Assembly (NCBI RefSeq): GCF_030269325.1
Contig: NZ_BSTD01000002.1
Span: 558,001 to 622,000 of the forward strand
Direction of reading: 5' to 3'
Length of the DNA: 64,000 nucleotides
From: Amycolatopsis sp. NBRC 101858
GTDB lineage: Bacteria; Actinomycetota; Actinomycetes; Mycobacteriales; Pseudonocardiaceae
A program made the position numbers and the translations under genes. The notes beneath the pieces are model-generated. The model saw only the letters and a program-made list of their open reading frames with translations. It did no database searches and had not been told where the DNA came from. Numbering within the stretch: the stretch's first letter is position 1; the number at the start of each line of letters is the position of its first letter. Below are positions 34,928 to 43,926 of the stretch, piece by piece.

Positions 34928-35770
34928 CTATTCGCCCGTGAACTCCGGCTTCCGGCGCTCCATGAACGCCTGGACCGCCTCGCCGAGGTCCTTGCTGGGC
35001 AGGAACGCCGAGTTCCACGCCGCGACGTACCGGAGGCCGTCGGCGACCTGGCGCTCGGTGTTCGTCGCCAGTACCTGCTTCGTACCCTGCACCACGAGCG
35101 GCGGGTTCGCAGCGATCTCCCCGGCGAGTTCGCGCGCGGCCTTCAGCAGGGCGTCCTGGTCGGCGTGGACATCGTTGACGAGGCCGATCTTCTCGGCGCG
35201 CGCGGCGTCGATGTCCTTGCCGGTCAGGGCGAGCTCGCGCAGGTGGCCTTCGCCAACGATGCTCGCGAGCCGCTGGAGGCTGCCCAGGTCGGCCACGATG
35301 GCGACGCGCACCTCGCGGACGCTGAACTTCGCGTCGGCGCTGGCCAGCCGGATGTCCGCGGCGGCGACGACGTCGACCCCGCCGCCGATGCACCAGCCCG
35401 AAACGGCCGCGATGACCGGTTTGCGGCATTCCGCGATCGAGCTGACCGCCGCCTGCAGCGACTTGACCTGGTCGAGGAACGCCGTCCGCGGCCCGGCCAG
35501 GTTGTCCCCGCCGAGCATCGGCGCCCAGTCGCCCATCATGGCCGGCAGGTCGAGACCGTAGGAGAAGTGCTTGCCGCTGCCGGTCAGCACCACGGCCCTG
35601 ACCTGCGGGTCGGCGTCCAGCGCGCGGAAGACCAGCGGCAGCTCGCGCCAGAAGTCCGGCCCCATCGCGTTGCCCTTCGACGGGCCGAGGAGCGTCACTT
35701 CGGCCACGGGGCCGTCGACGTCGACCTTGAGGGAGACGAGGTCGGGCAGACTGTCAGCAGTAGCGGTCAT
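34928..35770 (-). CDS. Crotonase, ECH1-like dienoyl-CoA isomerase
   Basis: A 280-residue crotonase. Start chosen at ATG 35770 (MTATADSLPDLVSLKVDVDG); upstream in-frame codons at 35788 and 35821 have no better ribosome site. The oxyanion-hole elements are GKHFSYGLDLPAMM and SGWCIGGGVDVVAAADIRLA. The three acids of delta3,5-delta2,4-dienoyl-CoA isomerase are all present and correctly spaced: Asp in AAADIR, Glu in FSVREV, and Asp eight residues later in IVADLG. This places it with ECH1 rather than with hydratases. It would move double bonds during breakdown of odd-position unsaturated fatty acids. Upstream partner of the acyl-CoA synthetase gene. Confidence 0.85.
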   Translation of the reverse strand: MTATADSLPDLVSLKVDVDGPVAEVTLLGPSKGNAMGPDFWRELPLVFRALDADPQVRAVVLTGSGKHFSYGLDLPAMMGDWAPMLGGDNLAGPRTAFLDQVKSLQAAVSSIAECRKPVIAAVSGWCIGGGVDVVAAADIRLASADAKFSVREVRVAIVADLGSLQRLASIVGEGHLRELALTGKDIDAARAEKIGLVNDVHADQDALLKAARELAGEIAANPPLVVQGTKQVLATNTERQVADGLRYVAAWNSAFLPSKDLGEAVQAFMERRKPEFTGE

Positions 35771-35905
35771 GGGGTCATCTTGACCCATGCCCGCGACGAG
35801 CCGCCATTGGCACGATGTCAATTGATGCCATGGTCACTGTGCCAACGTGGTCATGGGATGTTTTCCTGGACGTAGGTGACCACGACGCGGGGAGGACGGT
35901 GGGAG

Positions 35906-36784
35906 ATGAGCCCGGCCGGCAGCGCGACCCTGATCGAACCGGAGCCGCCGGCTGCGCCCGCCCGGCGCGAGTCCCGCCCGATCGAGCTGACCGGCTCGTT
36001 CGACCACGAGGGCCACCGGCTCTGGTACACCGAGTTCGGCAGCGGCGACAAGGTCGTGGTGCTGACGCACGGCATCATGCTGACCCGCCGGATGCACGCC
36101 CCGCTCGCGCGCCGGCTGGCCCGCGCCGGGTTCCGGGTGGTCACGCTCGACCTCCTCGGCCACGGCGACTCCGACCGGCCGACCGAGTCGTGGCTCTACT
36201 CGATGCCCTCGTTCGCCGAGCAGACGCTGGCCCTGCTCGACCACCTCGAGGTTTCCTCGGCGGTGATCGGCGGGACGTCGCTCGGGGCGAACGTCTCGCT
36301 GGAGGTGGCGGTGTCGGCGCCTTCGCGGGCGCGCGGGCTGATCGTCGAGATGCCGGTGCTGGACAACGCGATCGTCGCCGGGCTGTTCACGTTCGCCCCG
36401 CTGCTGATGGCGGCCCGGTTCCTGCCGGTGACGGTCCAGGCGGTGGCGCTGGCGGCGTCCCTCGTCCCGCACGGCAACCAGTGGGTCGACGTCGTCACGG
36501 ACACGCTGTCCCAGCGGCCGGCCCCGATGGCGGCGCTGCTGCACGGGGTCCTGTTCGGCCGGATCGCGCCCCCGAAGTCGGTCCGCCGCAAGATCACGAC
36601 GCGGGCACTGGTGATCGGCCACCAGGGCGACCCGATCCACCCGTTCGGCGACGCGGACACGTTGGCGGTGGACATGCCGGAGGCGGAGTTCGTCCAGGCC
36701 CGCAGCCCGGTCGAGCTGAGGCTGGACCCGACCCGCCTGTCGGACGCGATCCGGGACTTCGCGGCGAGCTGTTACGAGGACTGA
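35906..36784 (+). CDS. Alpha/beta hydrolase
   Basis: A 292-residue serine hydrolase. ATG 35906 was chosen because GGGAGGAC precedes it; a GTG at 35876 lacks a ribosome site. The nucleophile elbow GGTSLGANVSLE holds the catalytic serine (about residue 125 from this start). VVLTHGIMLTRRM forms the oxyanion-hole region and VIGHQGDPIHPFGDADTL supplies the acid. Membership of the general lipase/esterase-like fold is clear; substrate is not. Its 3' end carries the first copy of a 17-bp direct repeat, and the next gene's GTG starts inside that repeat. Confidence 0.88.
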   Translation: MSPAGSATLIEPEPPAAPARRESRPIELTGSFDHEGHRLWYTEFGSGDKVVVLTHGIMLTRRMHAPLARRLARAGFRVVTLDLLGHGDSDRPTESWLYSMPSFAEQTLALLDHLEVSSAVIGGTSLGANVSLEVAVSAPSRARGLIVEMPVLDNAIVAGLFTFAPLLMAARFLPVTVQAVALAASLVPHGNQWVDVVTDTLSQRPAPMAALLHGVLFGRIAPPKSVRRKITTRALVIGHQGDPIHPFGDADTLAVDMPEAEFVQARSPVELRLDPTRLSDAIRDFAASCYED

Positions 36785-36789
36785 ACCGG
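36773..36789. repeat. 17-bp direct repeat, left copy
   Basis: TACGAGGACTGAACCGG spans the stop of the hydrolase gene and the first base of the P-loop gene. An identical copy is at 37305-37321, and the match continues for four more bases with one mismatch. Confidence 0.85.
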
Positions 36790-37316
36790 TGCCGGTGGTG
36801 TGGCTGACCGGCAATTCGGGCGCCGGCAAGTCGGCGGTCTGCGAGCTCTTGAAGAGCCGGGGAGAGCTCGCGGTCGACGCGGACTGGGAGGGCTACAGCC
36901 ACTTCGTGGACCGGACGAGCGGTGAGGTCGTCACCGATCCCCCCTATCCGGTGCCGGCGGGCTGGCTCGATCACTTCGGGTGGCGGAGCGACCGCGCGAA
37001 GGTCGAGGCACTCGCCGCGACGGCCCGCGACGAGGTCGCCTTCCTGTGCGGATCCGCCGAGAACGAAGAAGAGGTGCGGCACCTCTTCGACGTCGTGATC
37101 TGCTTGGTGATCGACGAAGACACGCTCCGGGAGCGGCTCGCGTCCCGCACCGGCAACGCCTTCGGCAAGCACCCGGAGGAACTGGCGGCGGCGGTCGGAG
37201 CCAATGCCGGCGCCGAGCCCGCTTACCGGCGACTCGGCGCGAAGATCATCGACGGCCGAGCGCCGCTGCCCGAAGTCGCCGACGCGGTCCTCGCCGCCGG
37301 CCGCTACGAGGACTGA
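36789..37316 (+). CDS. P-loop nucleoside kinase-like protein
   Basis: A 175-residue P-loop NTPase from GTG 36789. The Walker A motif GNSGAGKS is at residues 8-15 and the strand FDVVICLVIDEDTLRERL follows the typical kinase lid order. SRTGNAFGKHPEELAAAVGA is a lid-like segment. The fold resembles shikimate/adenylyl-sulfate-type small kinases and AAA-like orphan P-loop proteins; no substrate motif is recognised. It starts 4 bases after the hydrolase stop. Both ends of the gene lie in copies of a 17-bp direct repeat, and it overlaps the convergent siroheme gene by 13 bp. Confidence 0.8.
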   Translation: MPVVWLTGNSGAGKSAVCELLKSRGELAVDADWEGYSHFVDRTSGEVVTDPPYPVPAGWLDHFGWRSDRAKVEALAATARDEVAFLCGSAENEEEVRHLFDVVICLVIDEDTLRERLASRTGNAFGKHPEELAAAVGANAGAEPAYRRLGAKIIDGRAPLPEVADAVLAAGRYED

Positions 37317-38530
37317 ACCGGGGCCAGGCCGGCCACCGGGCCGATCACGATGATCGCCGGGGGGCGGACGCCCGAGGCCGTCGCGTCCGTCACCACCGTG
37401 TCCAAAGTGGACCGCAGGGTTCGCTGGGTGCGCATCGTGCCGTCCTCGATGATCGCCACCGGGGTGTCGGACGGGCGGCCGCCGTCCAGCAGGGCCTTTG
37501 CGAACTGCGGGAGGCGCTCGACCCCCATCATCAGCACGATCGTCCCGCGCATCCGCGCCAGCAGGTCCCAGTCGACCAGGGACCGGTCGTCGCCCGGGGC
37601 GACGTGGCCGGAGACCACCACCACCTCGTGCGCGACGCCGCGGTGGGTCACCGGGACGTCCGCCACCGCCGGGACCGCGAACGCGCTCGTGATGCCCGGG
37701 ACCATCGTCACCGGGACGCCCGCCTCGGCGCAGGCCAGCACCTCTTCGAAGCCGCGGCCGAACAGGTACGGGTCACCGCCCTTGAGGCGGACGACGAACT
37801 TGCCCTCCTTGGCCCGCTCGATCAGCGTGCGGTTGATGACGTCCTGGCTGGCCGCGCGGCCGTACGGGATCTTCGCCGCGTCGACGATCTCGACCTCCGG
37901 CGCCAGCTCGTCGAGCAGCTCGCGCGGCGCCAGCCGGTCGACCACCACGACGTCCGCCCGCGAGAGCAGCCGGCGGCCGCGGACCGTGATCAGCTCCGGG
38001 TCGCCCGGGCCCCCGCCGACCAGCGCGACGCCGGGCAGGCTGCCCTCCGGGTGCGGCTGACGGCCGTCCTCGATCGTGCCGTTGTGCAGGCCGTCGAGCA
38101 TCGAGTCGCGGACCGCGGCCGAGCGCAGCGGCTCGCCGCCGGAGAGGACGCCGAACAGGAGGCCCCCGTGGCGGCCGGACGCCGGGGTCACCGCGGACCC
38201 CGACTCGCCTTCGTCGGCGCGGACGCAGAAGACCCGCTCGCGCTCGGCCTCGGCGCAGATCTCCGCGTTCACCGCGGGGTCGTCGGTGCAGGCCAGCGCG
38301 TACCAAGCATCGCGAAGGTCACCGGCGGCGTAGCGGCGTTCGTGCCAGACCAGCTCGCCCGCGTCCACCATCCCCTGCACCGACGGCGTCGTGTGCGGCG
38401 ACACCAGTTCGACGCGGGCACCCGCGCTGATCAGCCGGGGCAGCCGCCGCTGAGCGACCGAGCCGCCGCCGAACAGCACGACGCGGCGGCCGGTCAGCTG
38501 GAGGCCGGAGAGGTAGTGCGGGTCGTCCAT
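37304..38530 (-). CDS. cysG: Siroheme synthase (precorrin-2 dehydrogenase / uroporphyrinogen-III C-methyltransferase)
   Basis: A 408-residue two-domain enzyme. Residues 1-~150 are the NAD-dependent precorrin-2 dehydrogenase/ferrochelatase-like part (RVVLFGGGSVAQRRLPRLIS). Residues ~165-400 are the SAM-dependent methyltransferase (VALVGGGPGDPELITVRGRR, VVVVDRLAPRELL, VVRLKGGDPYLFGRGFEEV, TMVPGITSAFAVPA, GTIVLMMGVERLP). It produces siroheme for sulfite and nitrite reductases. The last codons and stop lie within the right copy of the 17-bp repeat shared with the neighbouring P-loop gene. Confidence 0.95.
   Translation of the reverse strand: MDDPHYLSGLQLTGRRVVLFGGGSVAQRRLPRLISAGARVELVSPHTTPSVQGMVDAGELVWHERRYAAGDLRDAWYALACTDDPAVNAEICAEAERERVFCVRADEGESGSAVTPASGRHGGLLFGVLSGGEPLRSAAVRDSMLDGLHNGTIEDGRQPHPEGSLPGVALVGGGPGDPELITVRGRRLLSRADVVVVDRLAPRELLDELAPEVEIVDAAKIPYGRAASQDVINRTLIERAKEGKFVVRLKGGDPYLFGRGFEEVLACAEAGVPVTMVPGITSAFAVPAVADVPVTHRGVAHEVVVVSGHVAPGDDRSLVDWDLLARMRGTIVLMMGVERLPQFAKALLDGGRPSDTPVAIIEDGTMRTQRTLRSTLDTVVTDATASGVRPPAIIVIGPVAGLAPVQSS
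37305..37321. repeat. 17-bp direct repeat, right copy
   Basis: Identical copy of TACGAGGACTGAACCGG, 532 bp from the first. It covers the end of the P-loop gene on the plus strand and the 3' end of cysG on the minus strand. Confidence 0.85.
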
Positions 38531-38632
38531 GCAGGGAAGATACAGCGGCGCGAAGCGCCTCCGTTGAGGGTGGTGGAGGGGAGGAAGGCGGAGGTTTATT
38601 GACGGTTCACCCGTGCGCCAGCCCAGCGTGGG

Positions 38633-40465
38633 TCACGCCACGCGGAACACCGGTCCGCGCGCCACGAACGGCAGCCGAGCGCCCCTCGGCACCAGGTACG
38701 CGTGCTCGCGACGGGGCCGGACGTGATCGCACTGAGCGTCCGTGATGATCAGGATCGGGCCGTCGGCCGGAAAGTCGTCGGCGCGCTGCAGCAGGTCGAC
38801 GCCCGGCTGCAGGATCGTGCCTCCGCGACCCCGCACCTTGACGCGGCCGGCGATGTCCTCCACCGCGAGGTACCCGGCGTCGTAGGCGACCGCGTCGCAG
38901 AAGACCACCCGCGCCGCCGGGACGTCGCGGGCCAGCGCGTACGACGCGATCGCGCCCAGTGCCTTGCCCAGCAGCTCCGCGTTCATCGAGCCGGACGTGT
39001 CGAGCACGACGCCGAAGGTGGCGCGCCGGTCGAGGTGCTCCGGGCGCACGCGACCCGGCCGCGGGATGTCCGGCGTCGCCGACTGGCGGCGTGACGCTCG
39101 GGCATAGCTGCGCACCGGCAGCTCCGCCCGGACGTGCTCGTCGAACCAGCGCGCGAGCTGGGCGTCCCAGGGCAGCGGCGGGTGGTCCAAGGCCCGGATC
39201 TCCTGCTCCAGCCCGAGCGGCAGCAGCCCGCGGCCGCGCGCGTGGTGGTACTCGAGGCCCTGGGTGAGCGCGCGGCGGTAGAACTCGTCGAGGTCGACGC
39301 CGCCGACACGGTCGTCCCACGGCCGCGGCCGGCGCTGGGACGACCGGCGGTGCGCCGCGTCGGGTTCGGACAGCCAGTCGCCCAGGACGTCACCGGCGGC
39401 GCGGCCGCCCAGAGTCATCAACTTCCGCGCTCGCCGGATGTCGGTGGTCAGCGTGTCGTACACCGACTCCGCGGACATGCCGGTGAGCTGCTGGTCGTGC
39501 AGGCTGCCGTCGGGCAGCTCGCCGACGCCCATCGAGATCAGCCAGCCGTTGATGACGTAGTCGCAGGCGACGTTCCAGAGGTACGGGTCGCGGCCGTGCG
39601 CGCGGCGGTCGTGCCGCAACGCGGCGTGCAGCATCTCGTGCGCCAGCACGAACCGCCACTCTTCGGCGGTCAGCGCGGCGCCCGGGTTGACGTAGATCTC
39701 GCCGTGTTCGGCGTCGACCGCCGCCAGCGAGATGTCCCAGGCGCGGACGACCTCGGCGTCCACGACCAGGGTGAACCCGGCGGCGACCGCGCCGAGCAGC
39801 GGGAACGACGAGACGAACCACGCCAGCGCGCGGTCCCACTCCCCCATCGCCCGGTGGTGCCGGGTCTGCCCGCGCGCGTCCGCGGCGCGTTCCATCGCGT
39901 CGGTCGCCGAGGCGATCAGCCCGCGGGCGAAGCGCTCGGTCCACGGCTCCGGCTTCCCGCGGTAGGCCAGCTGCCAGCGCGACAGCGGCGGCGCGAGCGC
40001 CAGGCACGGCCGCGCGCCACCGGTCCCGAGGGCCTTGAACGGCTCCGGCACGCCCGTCTCGCGCCACGCGCGAGTCAGCGCCTCTTCGTCGGTGCCCGGC
40101 AGGTCCGGCGGCTCCAGGACGGGCGTGCCGACCCGGACCGCCTCGGCGAACCGGTGCACGGACACGCAACAGGCGGCGCTGTAGGCCTCGTCGAGGACCG
40201 GCTCGGCGTCGAGGTGGCCGAGGCCGAGGTGCAGCAGCAGGTGCGCGAACACCCACGCCCATTCGCCCGGCTCGGCGTCGCGCGTGCGATTGGGGGTGAT
40301 GGACCCGCGATCGTTGACGACGCCCCAGCCGCCGACACTCTCGGTGCTCAGGCTCGCGCCCCGGGCGAGGTGCTCGAGGACGGTGTGCGAGCGGACCTGG
40401 GCCCAGCCGTCCTCGATCGCCTTGGCCCGGCGCTCGCGGCGCTTGACCTCCGCCTTGGCGTTCAT
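38633..40465 (-). CDS. vWA-domain protein with duplicated zinc-peptidase-like (DUF2201) region
   Basis: A 610-residue protein from ATG 40465, in ATGA overlap with the MoxR gene. A zinc metallopeptidase-like segment contains FVLAHEMLHAALRH (HExxH at 276-280, third His 285) followed by LWNVACDYVINGW. An earlier segment around 68-105 repeats the same layout, EWAWVFAHLLLHLGLGH followed by a matching AACC block, but with the catalytic Glu replaced by Leu. So the domain is duplicated and the first copy is degenerate. The carboxy 170 residues are a von Willebrand A domain with the MIDAS motif VVLDTSGSMN. Together with MoxR it should form a chaperone-like or proteolytic complex; the target is unknown. 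Confidence 0.88.
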   Translation of the reverse strand: MNAKAEVKRRERRAKAIEDGWAQVRSHTVLEHLARGASLSTESVGGWGVVNDRGSITPNRTRDAEPGEWAWVFAHLLLHLGLGHLDAEPVLDEAYSAACCVSVHRFAEAVRVGTPVLEPPDLPGTDEEALTRAWRETGVPEPFKALGTGGARPCLALAPPLSRWQLAYRGKPEPWTERFARGLIASATDAMERAADARGQTRHHRAMGEWDRALAWFVSSFPLLGAVAAGFTLVVDAEVVRAWDISLAAVDAEHGEIYVNPGAALTAEEWRFVLAHEMLHAALRHDRRAHGRDPYLWNVACDYVINGWLISMGVGELPDGSLHDQQLTGMSAESVYDTLTTDIRRARKLMTLGGRAAGDVLGDWLSEPDAAHRRSSQRRPRPWDDRVGGVDLDEFYRRALTQGLEYHHARGRGLLPLGLEQEIRALDHPPLPWDAQLARWFDEHVRAELPVRSYARASRRQSATPDIPRPGRVRPEHLDRRATFGVVLDTSGSMNAELLGKALGAIASYALARDVPAARVVFCDAVAYDAGYLAVEDIAGRVKVRGRGGTILQPGVDLLQRADDFPADGPILIITDAQCDHVRPRREHAYLVPRGARLPFVARGPVFRVA

Positions 40466-41523
40466 CCCCGCGCCGCGACCAGCCGCGGCAGGTCGCGGGC
40501 CGCTTCGACCAGGAACCACGACGGCAGCCGCGGGTGACCGGCCTCGTCGTCGGCGATGACCAGCTGCGCCATCTCCAGGGAGATTTCGGCCAGCTCGACG
40601 AGCAGGCCCTTGGCGCGGAAGGCGAACTGGCGGACGGCCGCCGACGCGTGCCGCTTGTCCGCGGGCAGGTCCTTGACCAGCCGGGCGCGGAACGTCTCGG
40701 CGAGGAAGTACAGCAGGTCGCGGTCGCCCGGCTCGGCGGGCCAGCGCGCGTCGCCCTTGAGGATCGCCTCCAGGTCGAACGCGTGCCGCGCCACCTTGAG
40801 GTACGCGCGGAAGGCACCCGCGTGCGCCGGCGTGAGCGTGGCGTACGCGAGCAGGGCGATCGTCTCGTCGCCGGCCGGGTCGCCGTAGGAATGCAGGAGG
40901 TCCGAGAGCATGTGCCAGGACCGCGGCGTCGAGAACGGCTCTTCGGTCTTGGGCGGCGGGCTCCACAGGTGGTCCGGCCGCTGGGTCAGGTACTCGACCA
41001 CCCACGGGTGGATGCCGTGCCCGGCCGCCCACGCGAGCCAGTCGCCCGCCGCGGCCCGCAGGTGGACGTGCACCAGGCGGTTGACCAGCGCGGACGCCAT
41101 CGGGCGGGCGAGCGCCTGGTCGGTGGCGCGGTTGCCGGCGCCGATCACGACCGAACCCGCCGGCAGCTCGTACGACCCGATCCGGCGGTCGAGGATGAGC
41201 GAGTAGAACGCCTTCTGGACGTCGGGCGCGGCGGCGTTCAGCTCGTCGAGGAACAGGCAGTACGGCTCGTCGCGCGCGATCTGCTCGGGCGGGCAGAACC
41301 GGCTGCGGCCGTCGACGATCTGCGGGACGCCGATGAGGTCTTCCGGCGCGAGCTGGGTCCCGAGCAGCGAGACGCACTCGAGACCCAGCGATGCCGCGAA
41401 TTCCCTTACCAGGGAAGACTTCCCGATGCCGGGCGCGCCCCAGAGGAACACCGGCCGGACGACGGCGGTGTTCAGCAGGACTTCGGGCAGCTGGGCGGGC
41501 GTGACCGTGAGCTGGGCGTGCAA
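40462..41523 (-). CDS. MoxR-family AAA+ ATPase
   Basis: A 353-residue AAA+ protein of the MoxR group. It starts at TTG 41523, six bases after AGGAGGT, and no other in-frame start fits better. Walker A is WGAPGIGKSS (residues 28-37) and Walker B CLFLDELNAAAPDVQKAF. Sensor 1 is VVIGAGNRATD, with an arginine finger region around LVNRLVHVHL. MoxR ATPases typically act with vWA proteins to insert cofactors or remodel targets. Here the partner is translationally coupled directly downstream. No substrate enzyme is in the neighbourhood. Confidence 0.92.
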   Translation of the reverse strand: MHAQLTVTPAQLPEVLLNTAVVRPVFLWGAPGIGKSSLVREFAASLGLECVSLLGTQLAPEDLIGVPQIVDGRSRFCPPEQIARDEPYCLFLDELNAAAPDVQKAFYSLILDRRIGSYELPAGSVVIGAGNRATDQALARPMASALVNRLVHVHLRAAAGDWLAWAAGHGIHPWVVEYLTQRPDHLWSPPPKTEEPFSTPRSWHMLSDLLHSYGDPAGDETIALLAYATLTPAHAGAFRAYLKVARHAFDLEAILKGDARWPAEPGDRDLLYFLAETFRARLVKDLPADKRHASAAVRQFAFRAKGLLVELAEISLEMAQLVIADDEAGHPRLPSWFLVEAARDLPRLVAARG

Positions 41524-41611
41524 GCGTGGACCTCCTGAGTCAGGACATCCTGCTGCGACGCCCCCTTTCGTGCACCCATGATCGCGCGCCCGCCCGGCGG
41601 CCGCATCCGAT

Positions 41612-41866
41612 TTAGCTCGCGCGCCCCGATGCCGGGTACGGCAGCAGGGCCATCTCGCGCGCGTTCTTGATCGCCGTGGCGACCTGTTTCTGTTGCTGCG
41701 GCGTCAATCCCGTGACGCGACGGGCGCGGATCTTGCCGCGGTCGGAGATGAACTTCCGCAGCAGGTCGACGTCCTTCCAGTCGACGTGGGTGATCCGGTT
41801 GGCGTGCAACAGGTTCACCTTGCGCTTGCCGGGACGGTCGCGGGTCGGCTTCGGCATCCGGCTCAC
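41612..41866 (-). CDS. rpsR: Ribosomal protein S18, zinc-free paralogue
   Basis: An 84-residue S18 with [20 protein letters not shown] and [20 protein letters not shown]. No cysteines are present, so this is the zinc-independent version that replaces the zinc form under limitation. GTG start at 41866 in overlap with the S14 stop. Last gene of the rpmB-rpmG-rpsN-rpsR operon running left from the Zur box. Confidence 0.96.
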   Translation of the reverse strand: MSRMPKPTRDRPGKRKVNLLHANRITHVDWKDVDLLRKFISDRGKIRARRVTGLTPQQQKQVATAIKNAREMALLPYPASGRAS

Positions 41867-42168
41867 CAGCTCGACTTCGCGACGCCGGGCAGCTCGCCGT
41901 TGTGCGCGGCCTGGCGCATCTTCACCCGCGACAGCCCGAACTTGCGCAGGTACCCGCGCGGGCGCCCGTCGGCGGTGTCGCGGTTGCGGATGCGCGTCGG
42001 GCTCGCGTCGCGCGGCAGCTTCTGCAGCGCGACGACCGCTTCGCCCTTCTCCTCCGGAGACGACGACGGCGAGGCGATGACGGCCTTGAGCGCGCGACGG
42101 CGTTCGACGTACCGCGCCGCGATCACCTTCCGCTGCTCGTTCTTCGCGATCTTGGACTTCTTGGCCAT
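41863..42168 (-). CDS. rpsN: Ribosomal protein S14, zinc-free long form
   Basis: A 101-residue S14 ([58 protein letters not shown]). The long, cysteine-free form contrasts with the short zinc-ribbon S14. Its ATG shares one base with the L33 stop. Part of the Zur-controlled alternative ribosomal operon. Confidence 0.97.
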   Translation of the reverse strand: MAKKSKIAKNEQRKVIAARYVERRRALKAVIASPSSSPEEKGEAVVALQKLPRDASPTRIRNRDTADGRPRGYLRKFGLSRVKMRQAAHNGELPGVAKSSW

Positions 42169-42335
42169 CAGCGCTCTTCCTTGAACTCGACGTGCTTGCG
42201 CGCGACCGGGTCGTACTTGCGCAGGACCATCCGGTCCGGGTCGTTCCGCCGGTTCTTCTTCGTGACGTACGTGTAGCCCGTGCCCGCGGTGGACCGCAGC
42301 TTGATGATCGGGCGGACGTCGGTGCTCTTCGCCAT
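42168..42335 (-). CDS. rpmG: Ribosomal protein L33, zinc-free form
   Basis: A 55-residue L33 reading [20 protein letters not shown] at the start and FKEER at the end. It has no cysteine, so lacks the CxxC zinc ribbon. ATG at 42335 overlaps the L28 stop by one base. It sits in the operon between rpmB and rpsN. Confidence 0.96.
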   Translation of the reverse strand: MAKSTDVRPIIKLRSTAGTGYTYVTKKNRRNDPDRMVLRKYDPVARKHVEFKEER

Positions 42336-42571
42336 TACAGCTTCACTCCCCTTGCCTTCAGTTCGGCCACGACGGCCTCGATGCCGCGCTTGTCGATCGT
42401 CTTCATGCCCTTGGCGGAGACGCGCAGCCGCACCCAGCGCCCTTCACTGGGCACGAAGTAGCGACGGTTCTGCAGGTTCGGCTCCCACCGCCGGGACGTG
42501 CGGCGATGCGAGTGCGAGACCTGCTTGCCGTAGCCCGGCTTGCGGCCGGTGACCTGGCACACGGCGGACAC
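42335..42571 (-). CDS. rpmB: Ribosomal protein L28, zinc-independent form
   Basis: A 78-residue L28 from GTG 42571, five bases after GGGAGGG. It reads [20 protein letters not shown], then [20 protein letters not shown]. Only one cysteine remains, so it cannot form the usual zinc knuckle. First gene of the leftward operon, 35 bases from the Zur box. Confidence 0.96.
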   Translation of the reverse strand: MSAVCQVTGRKPGYGKQVSHSHRRTSRRWEPNLQNRRYFVPSEGRWVRLRVSAKGMKTIDKRGIEAVVAELKARGVKL

Positions 42572-42605
42572 GGACCCTCCCGAGTTGATAGTGCGTGGTT
42601 GAATG

Positions 42606-42620
42606 TGATTGTCGTTTTCA
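42606..42620. promoter_or_regulatory. Zur box between divergent zinc-starvation operons
   Basis: TGATTGTCGTTTTCA is a 15-bp 7-1-7 element close to the actinobacterial Zur consensus TGAAAATGATTTTCA; the right half is strong. It lies between rpmB (leftward) and the CobW-like gene at 42664 (rightward), so Zur with zinc would repress both. Confidence 0.75.
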
Positions 42621-42663
42621 TCTACTCTACGCACCGTACCCCGCCCGTATTCCTGGAGCCGCC

Positions 42664-43926
42664 GTGACCCCCGAGCAGACCCCTGACCCCCGCATCCCGC
42701 TGGTTCTCGTGAGCGGCCTCGCGCCGGGACCGAACGCCACGCTCGCCGAGTTGCTGCGGGTCGCCGAGCCCGGCACCGCCGTCGTCCACCACGACCTGCG
42801 TGAGATCCACTCCGGCGTCGTCCGCCGCCGGCTGCGGCTGGAGCAGCGCGACCAGCTGACCGTCCTCGAACTGGCCCACGGCTGCGTGTCGTGCACCCTG
42901 CGCGAGGACCTGCTCCCGCTGCTGCGCCACCTGGCGCGGATGCCGCAGGTGCGCCGGATCGTCGTCCGGCTCGACGAGGCCATGGAGCCGGAGCCGGTCA
43001 GCTGGGCGATCCGGAACGTCCTGGTCGGCGACCACCCGGTGAGCGACGACGTCGACCTGCGCGCGGTGCTCACCGTCGTGGACTGCGCGACCTTCCTCGC
43101 CGACGCGACCGGCGACGACGTCCTCGCCGAGCGGAACCTGCAGGCCAGCCCGGAGGACGAGCGCACGGTCGCGCAGGTCGCGCTGTCGCAGGCCGAGTTC
43201 GCCGACGTCCTCGTGCTGGCCGGCGCGGCCGGCGACGCGTGGACCGCCGCGAAGGCGTCCGCGGTCCTCGACCGCGTCGCGCCGTCGGTCCCCCGCGTGG
43301 AGCTGTCGCGGATCGACGGGCACAGCGTGCTCGACGCCGTGCCGAAGGACGCGCGCCGCGGCGAGGTCACCGACATGCACGGCGCGCTGCTGCGCGGCCA
43401 GCCGCCGGTGCACGTCGACTGCGGCATCGGCCTGGTCACGTTCACCGCGCAGCGGCCGTTCCACCCCGAACGCCTCCACGACGCGCTCGACGTCCTGCTC
43501 GACGGCGTCGTCCGGACCCGCGGGAGGGCCTGGGTGGCCAGCCAGCCGGACGTCGCGTTCTGGATCGAGTCGGCCGGCGGCGGGCTCGGCATCGGCCACG
43601 CCGGGCCGTGGCTCGCGGCGCCGGGCGGTCCGGAGTGGACGGACGTCTCCCCCGAGCGCCGCACGCTGGCGTCCCTGCGCTGGGACCCGGTGCACGGCGA
43701 CCGGGCGCAGGAGCTCGTCGTGGTGACGGACCAGACAACGCCCGACGAGATCGACGCGGCCCTCCGCGGCGCTCTACTCACTGAAGAAGAACTGGCCGCC
43801 GGCCCGGAGGTGTGGCAGCACTACCCCGACCCGTTCGGGGACTGGCACGAAGAGCCGTGCGAGGACACCGAAACCGACCCGGCGCGCCACGACGCGACCG
43901 CGGCGAACCGAAAGGAAGACCAGTGA
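42664..43926 (+). CDS. CobW/COG0523-like protein with degenerate GTPase motifs
   Basis: A 420-residue protein of the CobW/COG0523 fold, from GTG 42664 after GGAG. The ribosomal and second CobW genes follow in the same operon. The amino terminus aligns with CobW GTPases, but the P-loop GxxGxGKT is replaced by GLAPGPNAT (18-26), CxCC is CVSC (74-77), and the guanine-specificity NKxD is lost (VLAGAAGDA). The carboxy CobW_C domain is retained ([19 protein letters not shown]). It is probably not a GTPase. It may be a zinc-binding or regulatory partner of the canonical CobW at 44323. The location behind the Zur box implies induction under zinc starvation. Confidence 0.85.
   Translation: MTPEQTPDPRIPLVLVSGLAPGPNATLAELLRVAEPGTAVVHHDLREIHSGVVRRRLRLEQRDQLTVLELAHGCVSCTLREDLLPLLRHLARMPQVRRIVVRLDEAMEPEPVSWAIRNVLVGDHPVSDDVDLRAVLTVVDCATFLADATGDDVLAERNLQASPEDERTVAQVALSQAEFADVLVLAGAAGDAWTAAKASAVLDRVAPSVPRVELSRIDGHSVLDAVPKDARRGEVTDMHGALLRGQPPVHVDCGIGLVTFTAQRPFHPERLHDALDVLLDGVVRTRGRAWVASQPDVAFWIESAGGGLGIGHAGPWLAAPGGPEWTDVSPERRTLASLRWDPVHGDRAQELVVVTDQTTPDEIDAALRGALLTEEELAAGPEVWQHYPDPFGDWHEEPCEDTETDPARHDATAANRKEDQ

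Noticed and set aside
38633..41377. A 914-codon version of the vWA protein reading through the MoxR gene
   Set aside because: The extra N-terminal part is out of frame with the MoxR gene and composed of Arg/Pro-rich shadow sequence; ATG 40465 gives the family start.
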